NCBI GenBank assembly: GCA_032622095.1
Contig: CP136067.1
Coordinates: forward strand, 137,025,990-137,089,989
DNA: 64,000 nt
Source of the DNA: Siphonodentalium dalli
Taxonomy: Eukaryota; Mollusca; Scaphopoda; Gadilida; Siphonodentaliidae
Direction of reading: 5' to 3'
In this document: positions 24,751 through 35,348 of the stretch, piece after piece
Position numbering within the stretch: the first letter of the stretch is position 1
Layout of the letters: each line of letters opens with the position of its first letter
Translations under genes and position numbers: made by a program
The notes under the pieces: model-generated
Seen by the model: the letters and a program-made list of their open reading frames with translations, nothing else
Database searches by the model: none
Told to the model about the DNA's origin: nothing

Positions 24751-25316
24751 CTAGCAAGTGGACCCGACTTCGTCCGGGCTGTTTCCCCTCTGCTTTTCGG
24801 CGAATTTCTCGATTTTACGTTGAATTGTCCACATTGAATTGATCATTTTGAAGGTCAAGGTCAGATCGGGGTCACGATCTGACCGGTCCAAAACGCTCAA
24901 TGGACAAAAGTAACCCTATGTATCACATTTCGTGGAAATCCCATCAAAATTCGCGATTTGACCTTGAATCGACCCGATTTAAAGTTCAAGGTCACGTCGC
25001 ACGGGCAAATGAATAGGCTTATGAGAGTCCCCATACGAAAGTATCCATAGACACTAATTTTCATCGAAATCCCGTAACATTCGGGCGTTTGACCTTGAAA
25101 TGACCCGATTTCAAGGCCAAGGTCACGTCGCACGGGCAAATTAATATGCCTATGACACTCCCCGGTCGAAAAATACCCCCACATACCAAGTTTCATCGAA
25201 ATCCCGTGATATTCGGGCGTTTGACCATGAAATGACCCGATTTCAAGGTCAATGTCACGTCGCACGGGCAAATTAATAGGCCTATGCCACTTCCCGGCCG
25301 AAAATACCCCCACATA
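24751..25316 (-). mobile_element. Helitron alpha 4, runs into assembly gap
   Basis: CTAG at 24751 follows the previous 5' terminus. The intact hairpin words GACTTCGTCCGGGC are present. The body carries an extra internal repeat of the GGGCAAATTAATA.GCC segment (25134 and 25266). The 5' end is lost in the N run. Confidence 0.75.
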
Positions 25317-25416
25317 NNNNNNNNNNNNNNNNNNNNNNNNNNNNNNNNNNNNNNNNNNNNNNNNNNNNNNNNNNNNNNNNNNNNNNNNNNNNNNNNNNNN
25401 NNNNNNNNNNNNNNNN
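25317..25416. other. Assembly gap (100 N)
   Basis: Exactly 100 unknown bases interrupt the Helitron array, a conventional placeholder. The true length is unknown, and the array may be longer than shown. Confidence 0.95.
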
Positions 25417-25594
25417 TGTTCTTAAGTGCAAATGGTTTGTACTTGAGCATAAATATTTGAACTTGAGTACAACTGACAGATTAACAATTAAGTCCCAAAA
25501 TTAATCATTTAAATTTAATGGCATGAACAGTGATTTTCAGTGAAGACACCACCTTCTAAAATTCATTTGGATAGGGTCTGTTGTGACGGTCAGG

Positions 25595-25964
25595 CAGGGA
25601 CGTGGCTGGAGGGTCTCCATTTGGGGGGGGGTGTCCACCTTGGGAAATTCCATTCCATTGCACACCCCCCTTGCAACTCAGTGCCCATGCCTAATATCCT
25701 ATATATTCATAAACCATGGTTCGTTCTATATTGCAAATGTTGTCCAAAAACAATTAATTCCCCCAATAAATTGTTTTGAAAATCAAACTACAAGAACATT
25801 TTCAACCTATTGTTGGTGTGAAATTTTCAGCCACAGGGCTCCTGTGTTCGGACTGTTCCAACTAATAACGTAATGTTGTGGCAACTGTTGAATTTTTTTA
25901 CCAAAGTTGGGGGTGAGACACCCCCCCCCCCCCCCCAACCCCCTACCCTGTCGCCACGTCTCTC
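25595..25964 (+). mobile_element. hAT-like element with target duplication
   Basis: The left terminus CAGGGACGTGG and right terminus CCACGTCTCTC are inverted. Flanking 8-mers CGGTCAGG (25587-25594) and CAGTCAGG (25965-25972) differ at one position, fitting an aged 8-bp target duplication. The interior matches 54300-54440. A C tract lies at 25920-25936. It is non-coding. Confidence 0.75.
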
Positions 25965-25972
25965 CAGTCAGG

Positions 25973-26501
25973 TATATTAAATTGAAAGGGTAACTTTTGG
26001 CAATCAATGCATCATTTACGAATTTCGAATTCCATATGATATTGATAATTGATATTTTCCATTTGTTTTTTTGCCATTTTGGCATGAAAATCATTGAAAT
26101 GATGATGAAATTTCCAACTATTATAATCAGGCTATAGTTTCCCCAAATTTTATTTTGTTGACACATTCATACAACTGAATTAATTTAATGTTTATTTATA
26201 ATCAATATGTTAATTGTTATCGCGATACCGTCCGATCACGAATTCACAACATATTGGGTTGTTTATAGTTTCTCCATAGCAACCTCAGTCGTCTTTTTCC
26301 GGTTTCGAGCATGGGTCGAATTGTCGGTCCGAAGTTTTCAGACGGATACTACTGTATGGCCAAATACGTCGACCCACCACTTCAATCTTAGATATTCCTA
26401 CGTGCCAATATTGACGTCAGCTGAATTCCTATAGTATCGTCCATGGCTCATCCAGCTCCGCTCACTGTTCCGTTCCTCGCCATGACGCAGTACAGGAAGG
26501 A
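25973..26501. other. No recognisable feature
   Basis: This is AT-rich DNA with a moderately GC-rich stretch from 26280. No gene, RNA or clear repeat could be supported. Confidence 0.4.
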
Positions 26502-26509
26502 GTAGATGC

Positions 26510-26765
26510 GGTAGCGGGGTAATGTCACAAGAGCTATACTCGTCCTTGACCTCAATAAATGGTGTACTCGTAGGGCGCGCATCTATAATCTCAAATCGAC
26601 TCCATTCCACCCGCATGTGCAATTTGACTTGTATATCAAGATGTTCCACCCACCTTGGTGTTCTAGAAACCACACGAAAAAGACCCGTTAATTCGTTGAA
26701 TATAACGTGATTGCAATTTCTGAGGTGAAGGTCGAGTATAGCTCTTGCGATATTGCCCCTTTACC
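26510..26765. mobile_element. 256-bp inverted-repeat element with 9-bp target duplication
   Basis: AGTAGATGC stands on both sides (26501-26509 and 26766-26774). The element opens GGTAGCGGGGTAATGTC and closes with the complement of GGTAAAGGGGCAATATC. The arms continue through CAAGAGCTATACTCG for about 45 bp. A 9-bp duplication with long arms recalls Mutator-like elements, but the family is not certain. An open frame of about 120 codons on the minus strand overlaps it by chance. Confidence 0.8.
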
Positions 26766-26774
26766 AGTAGATGC

Positions 26775-27930
26775 ATCCGGCGTCCAGTCTACTGATGTCC
26801 GTTGCTAGCTGGTTGCCATTTTAACAAACCAGCGGCGTCGCTTTTGTCGAAATTTGACAGTCAGTACATTCGTTCTGTAAACATGTACTTTCAGAACTCA
26901 CAAAACAACACACCGTTATATCCCATAAATATCATTGCGTCGATATCATTTGACCAAATTTCTTGACATGAAACCGTGACAGATACGGCTCGAAATACAC
27001 ATCTCAATGAGTAAACAATTTTCCATTGTTTCAAATTCAATTCAACTTCAAGTTCGCGGTAAAATCAAAACCGCAATTTGTAAGTGATAATCATTTGAAA
27101 AAGACTTCAGTTACATGCAAAAACTAATTGTTGTGTATATTTATTTCCATTCGAGGTGGCAATTTTGCATCTTTATCACAATTTTTAACGATAAGAGCGA
27201 TGCTCAGCCCATTAAATTCACAAAAAGTCGTGAATTGGCTGAGTGTTTTCTATGGCTGCACATTTCGTTGCTAATTACAATGCATGTGTGTGTCGAAATA
27301 ACGTTTTAAGTTCGAAGAGAATTAGAATGGGGATAACAATGTGGTGTTTTATGATTTAGGAAGGGTACAGGGCGAATATACTTTAGTGGGGTAGATTAGT
27401 AAAAGAATTGATCACTTCGTGACTAAAGCTGGAAATTTGGCACATATGTACATATTCACATACTAATTGATATTAGATTTGGAGTCAGACTGAAATTTAA
27501 CCTTAACCCCTTTCTAAAGGGGTTTTCCGAATGTAAAGAGCGTTTCGTGATTATATAATTTATTAAATGTCACAATAAATCTTACCATGGAATCTGCGAT
27601 TTAAATTAGGCATATACAGTAAGTAAGACTCTGCGAGATATAATGGCATATTTTTAGGGCGAAATTGGAACTCACCGTCCGTAAGTGCAAAATTTGACGT
27701 TTTTTCACTAATATCTTCTAGATCAATTTCTTTTGTATTGAACTGGTTCAGAAATGTGGCTTTATTTTGCATTGTTCATGTTAACTGATAACTGGAGCAA
27801 TGAAATATGCCATTCGTTGTATCCCAGCCCCTTCCTATCCCGCAATAATTCGATTTTACAGAACGCGATATGAAATTTCACCAAAAAATAACTGGGGCAG
27901 ACCATTAGTTATGAATATTTCAACCAGCAT
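26775..27930. other. Mostly unassigned; old fragment at 27690-27900
   Basis: The portion TAATATCTTCTAGATCAATT through TCATGTTAACTGATAACTGG and GCAATGAAA is diverged homology to the arms of the element at 45593-46977. The rest shows nothing recognisable. Confidence 0.4.
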
Positions 27931-28277
27931 GAGGGTCCGCGCTGGACCAAATTTACTTTTGCCAAATAAAAATATTTTTTGCCAAATTCTTTTAGAATTT
28001 GCCAAATACTATCCCGGATAGTCTAATTTTCTGCAACATTGAGTCTTATTTTGTGGTTTATCATACAGCAATAAACCAATCACCGAACAATACAATTGTA
28101 GAAGGGTTGCTTCATCAGAAGGGCACATCACAAGCGGATTAGCTATGTAAACACCCCCACCACACTAAATACTGGTAATCCCTCACCCATCACTACTAAT
28201 GCTATCAGATTAAATGCATCTTAATAAAGGTGTTAACTTTTCCTAGGCCTTATAAAACACCACTAATATAAATATGT
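27930..28277 (+). mobile_element. hAT-like element (GGGTCCGCGCTGG end), right side lost
   Basis: GGGTCCGCGCTGGACC opens a stretch rich in TTTGCCAAAT words and homologous to 38708-39130. The copy at 38708-39246 has the matching right terminus CAGCGCGAACCCTG. Here homology stops where the tandem ORF units begin. Confidence 0.6.
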
Positions 28278-28278
28278 T

Positions 28279-28345
28279 CAGGGGTTAAGGGGAGGACCAA
28301 TCGGTCCTTCCGAAAATCCCGGGGATAGCTAACCCAAACAACCCA
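28279..28345 (+). repeat. Linker 1 of the tandem ORF units, with hairpin
   Basis: GGGGTTAAGG is followed by the stem AGGACC, loop AATC and stem GGTCCT, and then GAAAATCCCGGGG. Diverged versions stand at 29143-29200 and 30189-30245. In each, a hairpin occupies the same place with different stem bases. Confidence 0.6.
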
Positions 28346-28423
28346 CTATATGTTCATTCTCCACATCACACAATTCACACACACAGTCGGACCTCCAGAG
28401 AGCTTGGATCGCCACCTCTCAGG

Positions 28424-29055
28424 ATGACTACGCCACCGCTTATTCCAATTAGTGTTACTACAATGCTGGACTCCATGCATGTCACGCCTTGTCTGAGCGG
28501 GTCACTCCACGCTCACAAAGGCGGATACCAGTTGATTCTGGATTTCCTATCCGGCCCGGCACAGCCCTTTTCAGGGCTCCCTACCGGGAGTGGACCGGAT
28601 AATACCAGATCAACACGGAAACTTCGACAAAAGATAAAGAAGAAGTAGAAGAAATCACCATCAAGAAAAAAAAAAGAGATGCCGAGAGACTAGCCGCATG
28701 GAAAGAGAAGAAGACGGCGGACATTACACCAGCCAGCTCCTCCCATGCAGTCGAAATCCCGGCCCAGTCTGTCCAGGAGATGGAATCACCACCACCACCG
28801 CCTCCACGGCCAGACATGGACTTCATACCGAAGACTCCGGAATACATTGAGCCGGAGCCTTCAACTGCCAATCCTACAACACCGGCCACCGAACAAACAA
28901 CAGATGCCACCAGACTATGGATTGAAAACGAAAGAAAAGAAACTGCTAAATTAGTCGCCAGCGCAATAAGAGTAATGGCAGCCTTTGATAAAATATATCC
29001 ACCGAAAAGTAAAAACAAGAAAAGAAAAAAGCTAAAAGCAACCAGCAAAAGCTAA
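28424..29055 (+). pseudogene. Tandem ORF unit 1, frameshifted unknown protein
   Basis: I do not recognise this protein. The first frame (28424-28648) begins MTTPPLIPIS and contains CLSGSLHAHKGG. A second frame, open from about 28603 and shifted relative to the first, continues with a lysine run, RDAERLAAWKEKK, an Ala/Ser/Pro linker, a run of prolines, PKTPEYIEPE and a basic tail (KSKNKKRKKLK), ending at 29055. Both frames overlap for about 45 nt upstream of an A10 run. The order of blocks is the same in unit 2, which suggests one protein of about 200 residues in the ancestor. The basic blocks suggest nucleic-acid binding, but that is inference. It could be a decayed gene, a retroelement ORF, or a frameshifted product. 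Confidence 0.5.
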
Positions 29056-29142
29056 ACATCCCAACCTCACTTTGCCTCCGGTCAGCCTCCGCATCTGAAC
29101 AACATCAACAGCCTCAACAATCGATTTTCATCGAACATATCA

Positions 29143-29222
29143 CGAAAGGGTGAAGGGAATTGCACAATGCGTTCCGACGATCCTACACGGCCTGCGGCCG
29201 GAAACTACACAACAACAACAAC
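29143..29222 (+). repeat. Linker 2, with hairpin
   Basis: GGGTGAAGGGAATTG aligns with the other two linkers. Bases 29156-29175 can form an 8-bp stem with one bulge (GGAAT with a T.G wobble, then GCA). It precedes a CAA-rich stretch and ATGTTCATTCTC, which also begins unit 1 at 28350. Confidence 0.5.
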
Positions 29223-29325
29223 ATGTTCATTCTCGATCCGGCAGCTCGCTGGGACGGTCGCAAAAGTGCTTGACGCACGAAGCTAGTGAGTTGCCGTGAC
29301 TTTTTTGTCGAAGGCTCGGTGGACA

Positions 29326-30184
29326 ATGGATTCTACTCTAATCCCCACCGAGCTTTTGGATGCGCGGAGCTGTTTCCAGTCGACTCGCTGTGTTAGCTGG
29401 TCTCTCCATGCTAACAGGGGTCGACTGGAAGTTGTTTTGGACATCCAGGTCACTCCGGTAGAACGCTCTACCGGCCGTGGCCTGGAAGGACCGTCCGGAC
29501 TCCACCGGACTGGGGGCTGACCAGACCAACTGAAGGACTTCATCAAGGACAAAGAAGAAGAAACCCAAGACGCCATCGAGGAGGGAAAGGGACGCCGATA
29601 GGAAGGCCAGGTGGAAACAGGGAGCTGAGAGACGCCCATCTCCCCCCCCCCACTTGGCCTCGGGTCGACACCAGCAACCCACCGTCGTCGCCACAGAGAT
29701 CACCACCACCAGCGGAAACAGGGACACAGGACCTACCCCGTAGGTCCCTGCCGCCGAGGACAGAGGAGACAGGGGCGCTGATGAAATCCCCGACGCCCCT
29801 GCCGCTGACTTCACGGTACAGATGGAGACACCACCAGCTCCACAGACGGAGGGGGACACCCACACCGTCCCGAAGACGCCGATGTACTACAGCCCGGAAT
29901 CTTCACCCCCCAGTGAGAGAATACCACCAGACGTCGATCAGCTGATTCAAGAGCTTAAGGAAAGGGTCCTGGTGGAATCTAACAAAGGCAGAACCTACAA
30001 TTTCAACAAAGCGGAGCAACAATTAGCCCATTACAGAATTATCTATACAGAAGCCGAATATATACAGAGTCGGATGCCTCTTCGTCAGCACCACCACCGG
30101 CGAAGAGGTACAAGAAAAAAAAGAACAAGAAACGATGAAGAACAATGTTTTGTTTTTTTCCCCTTGATTTTGGTTAAAAGCTAA
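29326..30184 (+). pseudogene. Tandem ORF unit 2, broken unknown protein
   Basis: The first frame begins MDSTLIPTELLDARS and carries CVSWSLHANRGR, parallel to unit 1. It ends at 29520. From 29534 a different frame reads KKKKPKTPSRRERDADRK and ARWKQ. It meets one in-frame TAG near 29741 and resumes through METPPAPQTEGD, HTVPKTPMYYSPE and a helical stretch to a basic tail (HHHRRRGTRKKRTRN). The block order equals unit 1, but the N- to C-terminal shift goes between different frames. The function is unknown. Longer minus-strand frames here (29338-29865) lack this cross-unit conservation. Confidence 0.5.
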
Positions 30185-30188
30185 AAAT

Positions 30189-30260
30189 GAGGGGTTAAGG
30201 AAATGGTCACTCGACCCTTTCGAAGATCCCGGGGTTAGCCAAACAACTCTCCTAAAACTC
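30189..30260 (+). repeat. Linker 3, with hairpin
   Basis: GGGGTTAAGG, stem GGTC, loop ACTC, stem GACC, then GAAGATCCCGGGGTTAG. This is the third copy of the inter-unit sequence, after which no further ORF unit is seen. Confidence 0.55.
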
Positions 30261-30448
30261 CTAAAACTCTCCTATATATATTATGTCAGCTCTTGCAATT
30301 AGCCAATCAGCGTCCATATATAGTGACGGTATGTGAACCCATATTAGGTCGGTAATATGATCATGTACGTACACGTAATTTGCGCCCGCTTGTTACTGTT
30401 CATGGGATTATCGGATGAATTGTTATCTTTATAGAAGGATATACCTTA

Positions 30449-31226
30449 GGGTGGATACACACATGCATGTAATCTCTGTAATTATCGTGTATTTGGCGTT
30501 TTACATGGATCATACAGACGATGTAATATGTGTCCACTGACAACCCAATCATTTCCTACGTGTTGAACGCACTGAGTTCTTGTTCCAATTAAGTCGGAAT
30601 GTAGATAAGCCGTTAACTTGGACCGAGTCGCCAGGCCACTTAAAATAATTGTTCGTGGGATAACCCATATGGTAGACTTTCTATTTAAATAATTACCAGT
30701 CCTCTCTTATTTATAGCAGTGGTGGATCAGGATTTCCCCGACGCATGCAGGGGCTATATATGACCCCGAAAGGTATACCAGGCGGGGGTGGCTAACTCTG
30801 AGCTATTTAAGTAAACATATAATATTGTACCTTCTTGCCCATATTATTCCGACCGATACATTCAACTAAGTCCCTTGGCGATTTGAACCTTTCGAGACCC
30901 CACCCAAACAAGCATCATGGTTGAAAATGTTCTACATCAAGCCTGTATATGCCAGACGTATGGCTTCTGGTGGTCGTGCATTCATAAAATTCCAGATATC
31001 ACACAGACTTGACTAATTTCCGCATCCTTGAGAGAAGACATGTTTTGGACTGGCCTTAAATGTACTGATAGAAGACAATTTGACTTCGCTTAGCACTGCT
31101 CACTTGTCTGGCCTGTTAACAATGAACAGCTCGCGCGCAGTTGATTAATATTGTCAATTATTGGTGTGGCCATGAAAAATACATGTATTTTACATACAGA
31201 AATTACATGCATGTGTGTATCCACAC
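30449..31226. mobile_element. Inverted-repeat element, GTGGATACACACATGC termini
   Basis: GTGGATACACACATGCATG at 30451 faces its complement ending at 31225, and both arms continue into TAATNTCTGTA. The borders read TTA on the left and TAA on the right, compatible with a 2-3 bp target duplication. No coding content is visible. Confidence 0.65.
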
Positions 31227-31556
31227 TAATTATAATGGGACACAAGAAAATGATATATACAATGTATGTAAATAATCACATATAACGTAAATGTGGATAT
31301 TTAGCCTGCCATGTAATTCGAGTCTCAGCTGTCTGGCCATCGACGCAGTCCTGTCTGGAATTTTGCGCGCCGGTGTAGGTAGTGACGTCATGACGTACGT
31401 CTTGGTGTCATGACGCCTTTACTGGTTTCCCAAGAAGCAATCGTAAAATGACTCTGCTATCTTTCAATCGGAACTTAAAGTTTCCGTTTGTCGGTCTTGA
31501 ACTTTGAGAATATTTCATAAATGTTTTAGGCGGAAATACCGTTAGAAAATTGAAGA

Positions 31557-32037
31557 TAATATGTAAACGGCCAGCAAGGTCGCTAGACTCTTCTTTCGGG
31601 GTTAATATTTTTAATAATTTTATGAAATATGTAAACAAAACTTTTTTTATGCAATTTAACTTTATTGTTAACCAGAGCTTTTGTTCAATCTACATTCACT
31701 TTTTGAAAATATATTTGGCTTTAGGAGCATGATGTTCCTACATATGATGAAGTATAGCTAACAGTTGCTAGATAAAAGTTTTTTATTTTTGCCCTGGAGC
31801 ATTTTACCCAATTACACATTTCGAGGTGGCATTAATCAATACAAAATGGCGACCGTTGCCAACAATAGAATTTTGGACTCCGCTGACCCTGGCTGACCCT
31901 TCAGTTATGAATAAATTATCCTATTTTAGGTGATTTCAATTTATTTTTTGATTGGGCCGAAAAAGTCGATTAGTATATATCTCATATTCGCATACGTATA
32001 CCCTGGTCGCTTCGTCGGTGACCTAATATGAAATCAA
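31557..32037 (+). repeat. 481-bp tandem duplication, copy 1
   Basis: It starts at TATGTAAACGGCCAGCAAGG and repeats immediately at 32038 with only a few differences (CTTCTTTCGGG versus CCTCTTTCGAG, a T-run length change, TTTTACCC versus TTTTGCCC). The unit holds a GACCGTTGCC segment and a TATATCTC segment. It is non-coding as far as I can tell. Confidence 0.9.
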
Positions 32038-32518
32038 TAATATGTAAACGGCCAGCAAGGTCGCTAGACTCCTCTTTCGAGGTTAATATTTTTAATAATT
32101 TTATGAAATATGTAAACAAAACTTTTCATGCAATTTAACTTTATTGTTAACCAGAGCTTTTGTTCAATCTACATTCACTTTTTGAAAATATATTTGGCTT
32201 TAGGAGCATGATGTTCCTACATATGATGAAGTATAGCTAACAGTTGCTAGATAAAAGTTTTTTATTTTTGCCCTGGAGCATTTTGCCCAATTACACATTT
32301 CGAGGTGGCATTAATCAATACAAAATGGCGACCGTTGCCAACAATAGAATTTTGGACTCCGCTGACCCTGGCTGACCCTTCAGTTATGAATAAATTATCC
32401 TATTTTAGGTGATTTCAATTTATTTTTAGATTGGGCCGAAAAAGTCGATTAGTATATATCTCATATTCGCATACGTATACCCTGGTCGCTTCGTCGGTGA
32501 CCTAATATGAAATCAATA
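32038..32518 (+). repeat. 481-bp tandem duplication, copy 2
   Basis: This is the second copy of the preceding unit. It ends at GAAATCAATATTAGG, where unique sequence resumes. The high identity implies a recent duplication or gene conversion. Confidence 0.9.
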
Positions 32519-32910
32519 TTAGGTGCTTATCCGCCATCTTGTTTTTTTCAGAAACTCAGTCGCCTCGGGAATATTTTTGGTGTATTTTGGCGCCAAGAAA
32601 GGGGATATCTGTCGGAAATCATTTTCTGTGAATTTAAAGACATAGTACCATGTACCAAAACCTGCATGCGGTATATTTGAGGAATTCTAAAAAGACTCAT
32701 AAATTAACTATCAAACTCAACAAGTTGTCTTACTTCTGGCAATTGGCCATTGACTCAATGCTTTGACGTTCAACGTCTATGGCGTGTCCCTGTGACGTTA
32801 CATAAGTTAATGACCATAGACGACACATTTATCTTACCAAATTACAATAAATTACAGCAACGATTAATTAAATGGATATGCTGGATTTTGTCCACTGACA
32901 TAATAAATAC

Positions 32911-33051
32911 GTTACGGGACGCTTAGTGGTCGGATATGGTACCATGTGAGGCTCAGCGAGATCAATATTAGGCTCGGCGTACGGCCTCGCCTAATAATGA
33001 TCTCACTTCGCCTCACATGACACCATATCCGACCACTAAGCGTCCCGTAAC
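32911..33051. repeat. Hairpin element with GTTACGGGACGCTTAG arms
   Basis: Two arms of about 65 bp face each other around 32981, including the ATCNATATTAGGC and CATGTGAGGC words. It is a miniature fold-back element with no coding capacity. Confidence 0.75.
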
Positions 33052-33470
33052 TTATAATATATGCGTCCGTTGTGGCAGAGATGCATATGCATCACATATA
33101 CAACCATGACAACAAGGGCACTCCATATATACCCATGCACATGCCGCCAATGACCATTCAGATAAGGCAACCGTTCTTCGACGTTAACCAATATCCCTAT
33201 ATACACTTTTCACTAGCGGCATGGTTAACGTTTAAGGAAACTTGGACTATAAGTATGTACATTTGTATTATATACTTTTGTCGATAATATCTCACGAATG
33301 TTCAAACAGACCGTATACGTTGCCTAATACAATGTCAGTTAGATTTATATCTTGTATCTACATGTATATATAATATCTCTCTCTGAGACAGATCATCCAG
33401 TTCCCTATGAAGTGACCCCGTCCAACGATCTCGACGGACTTCGCCGATGTGAACCGAACAATCGTGAATA

Positions 33471-34004
33471 TTAACCGATGTAGCGCAGGAATGGCCACTT
33501 AGGTCTAATCATGGACTCGTTATTTCTGTATCGCCTGTGTCGCGAACGACCAGACATTATGCCTGGTGAATACGTGCGAACAGGCCTCGGCCTCGGTCTC
33601 TGTTTAGGTGAAGGTCGCCGGAACGAGAACAAACAGGCACTGATTGCAAAACCAACTCTGTTCAGAAATGGGCATGTGAACAATCTCCGATATCGATCGA
33701 AAGCCCGCTTGTTCAAAACGACCTTCGTGGCCTCTGCATCGACATCACGTGTATCCTTGTGGTCATCCGAAAAGTACTTTGAAATTGGAGTTGGAAGAGA
33801 TCGAATGAAGGATTCAGAGTCCATTTTAGGACTTTCGTACCGGAAATGTCCGAGTGCAGGAAACGGCGATGACTTCGTTCCTTTCCGTGAAAGGTCAACT
33901 TCCCTCGAGTCGTCAATGACAAAGCTGGTTATATCGGTGGCAGTATAAAGTATAATTAACGATAACAGCGTCGCTCTCTGTCTTAAAATAGCCGACACAG
34001 GCAT
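33471..34004 (-). CDS. Candidate secreted peptide (neuropeptide-like) precursor
   Basis: The frame encodes 177 residues from the ATG at 34004. An upstream in-frame start at 34070 would add 22 residues in front of the signal-like segment, so I prefer 34004. Residues 1 to about 28 look like a signal peptide (basic RQR, then LLSLIILYT). Processing sites follow: NKR, RYRR, SFRR and a furin-like RHRR. Between RYRR and SFRR lies a segment with two cysteines 13 residues apart (LFTCPF and ISACLF). After RHRR the last peptide is YRNNESMIRPKWPFLRYIG and then a stop, so the final Gly could give an amidated isoleucine. This layout is typical of prohormones. I cannot assign a known family. The ORF is unusually GC-rich for the region, and an antisense frame of 145 codons exists. 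It could be an exon of a larger gene or chance. Confidence 0.45.
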   Translation of the reverse strand: MPVSAILRQRATLLSLIILYTATDITSFVIDDSREVDLSRKGTKSSPFPALGHFRYESPKMDSESFIRSLPTPISKYFSDDHKDTRDVDAEATKVVLNKRAFDRYRRLFTCPFLNRVGFAISACLFSFRRPSPKQRPRPRPVRTYSPGIMSGRSRHRRYRNNESMIRPKWPFLRYIG

Positions 34005-34750
34005 CTGAAACGACAATGGAAAATGATCAGAAGTCGAGATATACGCCTTTACTATCGATTTCATCAGCATTCGTTGTGTCTAAAATTGGCACCGCAATAA
34101 CACAATATATTAAGTCACTCGACGTGAATTAACCATTTTTATTGAATTTGCCGGAATTAGATTTAATCCGCGTTGCTTCAGAACTCAAGCGATATATTTT
34201 CGAGGACAATAAATTGAGCATGTCAGGTCTCGGCTGCCGATAACTCCCACGAACTCGAGACGGTTCCATCCCAATGCTGCCGAATCAGTTTATGTAATAT
34301 ATACCATTAAAATAACGTCCTAATATACATTGTAGTATAGCGTAGTATAGCGTAGTACAGAGCAGACCTAAATATATACTGTAGGACTATTCCTAAGTTT
34401 CCTCGTCACAGCATATCAGTGACGCTGAGTTGGTGACTCTCGCCATTGTAGTTTGTGATAATTTTTCCCAAGTTCTCAAAATTGTGATAAATTCCCCTTA
34501 TATAGAAAATATTTTCGGTTCGATTGCAATGGAATTTCACTGGGAGTTGATTTGTCTGGATTTATCAAAATCTCACCGGAATCTGCAGATGGGTAAAATG
34601 TCAGCGAAAATACTGATAGAAATCCCACTTGGGCTCCCACAAATTTGAGTTATCTAGTTTGGGGACAATTGTGAAGTATGTTCACAAAATCCCATTCATA
34701 TATACAGTTACCGCAGGTTGGATTATTCCTGTGATCAAAATCGCCACCTA

Positions 34751-34903
34751 CCACAGCAGAATTATGGGTAACTTTTCAGGATTTAGTCGGAAATATGGCT
34801 TGTTGAAATTCATCGGAAAGCTCTCAGTGAGAGCTTTCCGATGAATGGCAACAAGCCATATTTCCGACTAAATCCTGAAAAGTTACCCATAATTATGCTG
34901 TGG
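34751..34903. repeat. Nearly perfect 150-bp palindrome
   Basis: Arms of about 70 bp (beginning CCACAGCAGAATTATGGG) meet at GCTCTCAGTGAGAGC. Identity between the arms is very high, so insertion or conversion must be recent. Short open frames on both strands here are mirror images of each other. Confidence 0.85.
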
Positions 34904-35348
34904 TTAAGGAGTCGATAAATTAGGGCATTACTGTTGGTCGATTGGGCGTAGAGAGAGATATTTCGTGACAAGAATAAAATTCTCCGCAACCCCTGATGCA
35001 TAACGTTCTTTGATTGTAAACCCACAACCGGAGCATGTTATATTAAAACAATGATATCTATTCGCTTTGTTATATATATATACACCGAAGAGTAGTTAAC
35101 TTGAAGAATGTTCGGATACTTTATGATGGATGTGTAGTAAAGACAGATCCGCGCCCATGTTGTTGGTTAACTTGTCATGTTAATAATATGAAAAACATAT
35201 CATGCTTATTCTCTGACCAATTACAGATATTGAGAAGTAAAAGGATAAATATACACACAAGAATGAGAATGTAACAGCCTATGAATAATATACACATCAT
35301 GAACTTCATGGTGTAAATATAGTCAACGTCTTCCTTACGTAGCAATAT

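Noticed and set aside
26398-26673. Minus-strand frame resembling an exon with a donor-like GTAGGA at its end
   Set aside because: Most of it overlaps the 256-bp inverted-repeat element with its 9-bp target duplication, and the start codon would be GTG.
29338-29865. 175-codon frame on the minus strand, and a 155-codon one at 28581-29048
   Set aside because: They are antisense to the two ORF units. They do not resemble each other, whereas the plus-strand frames share block order between the units.
33511-33948. 145-codon open frame on the plus strand
   Set aside because: It lies antisense to the peptide precursor candidate and lacks a signal peptide or other motif. The minus strand has the coherent prohormone layout.
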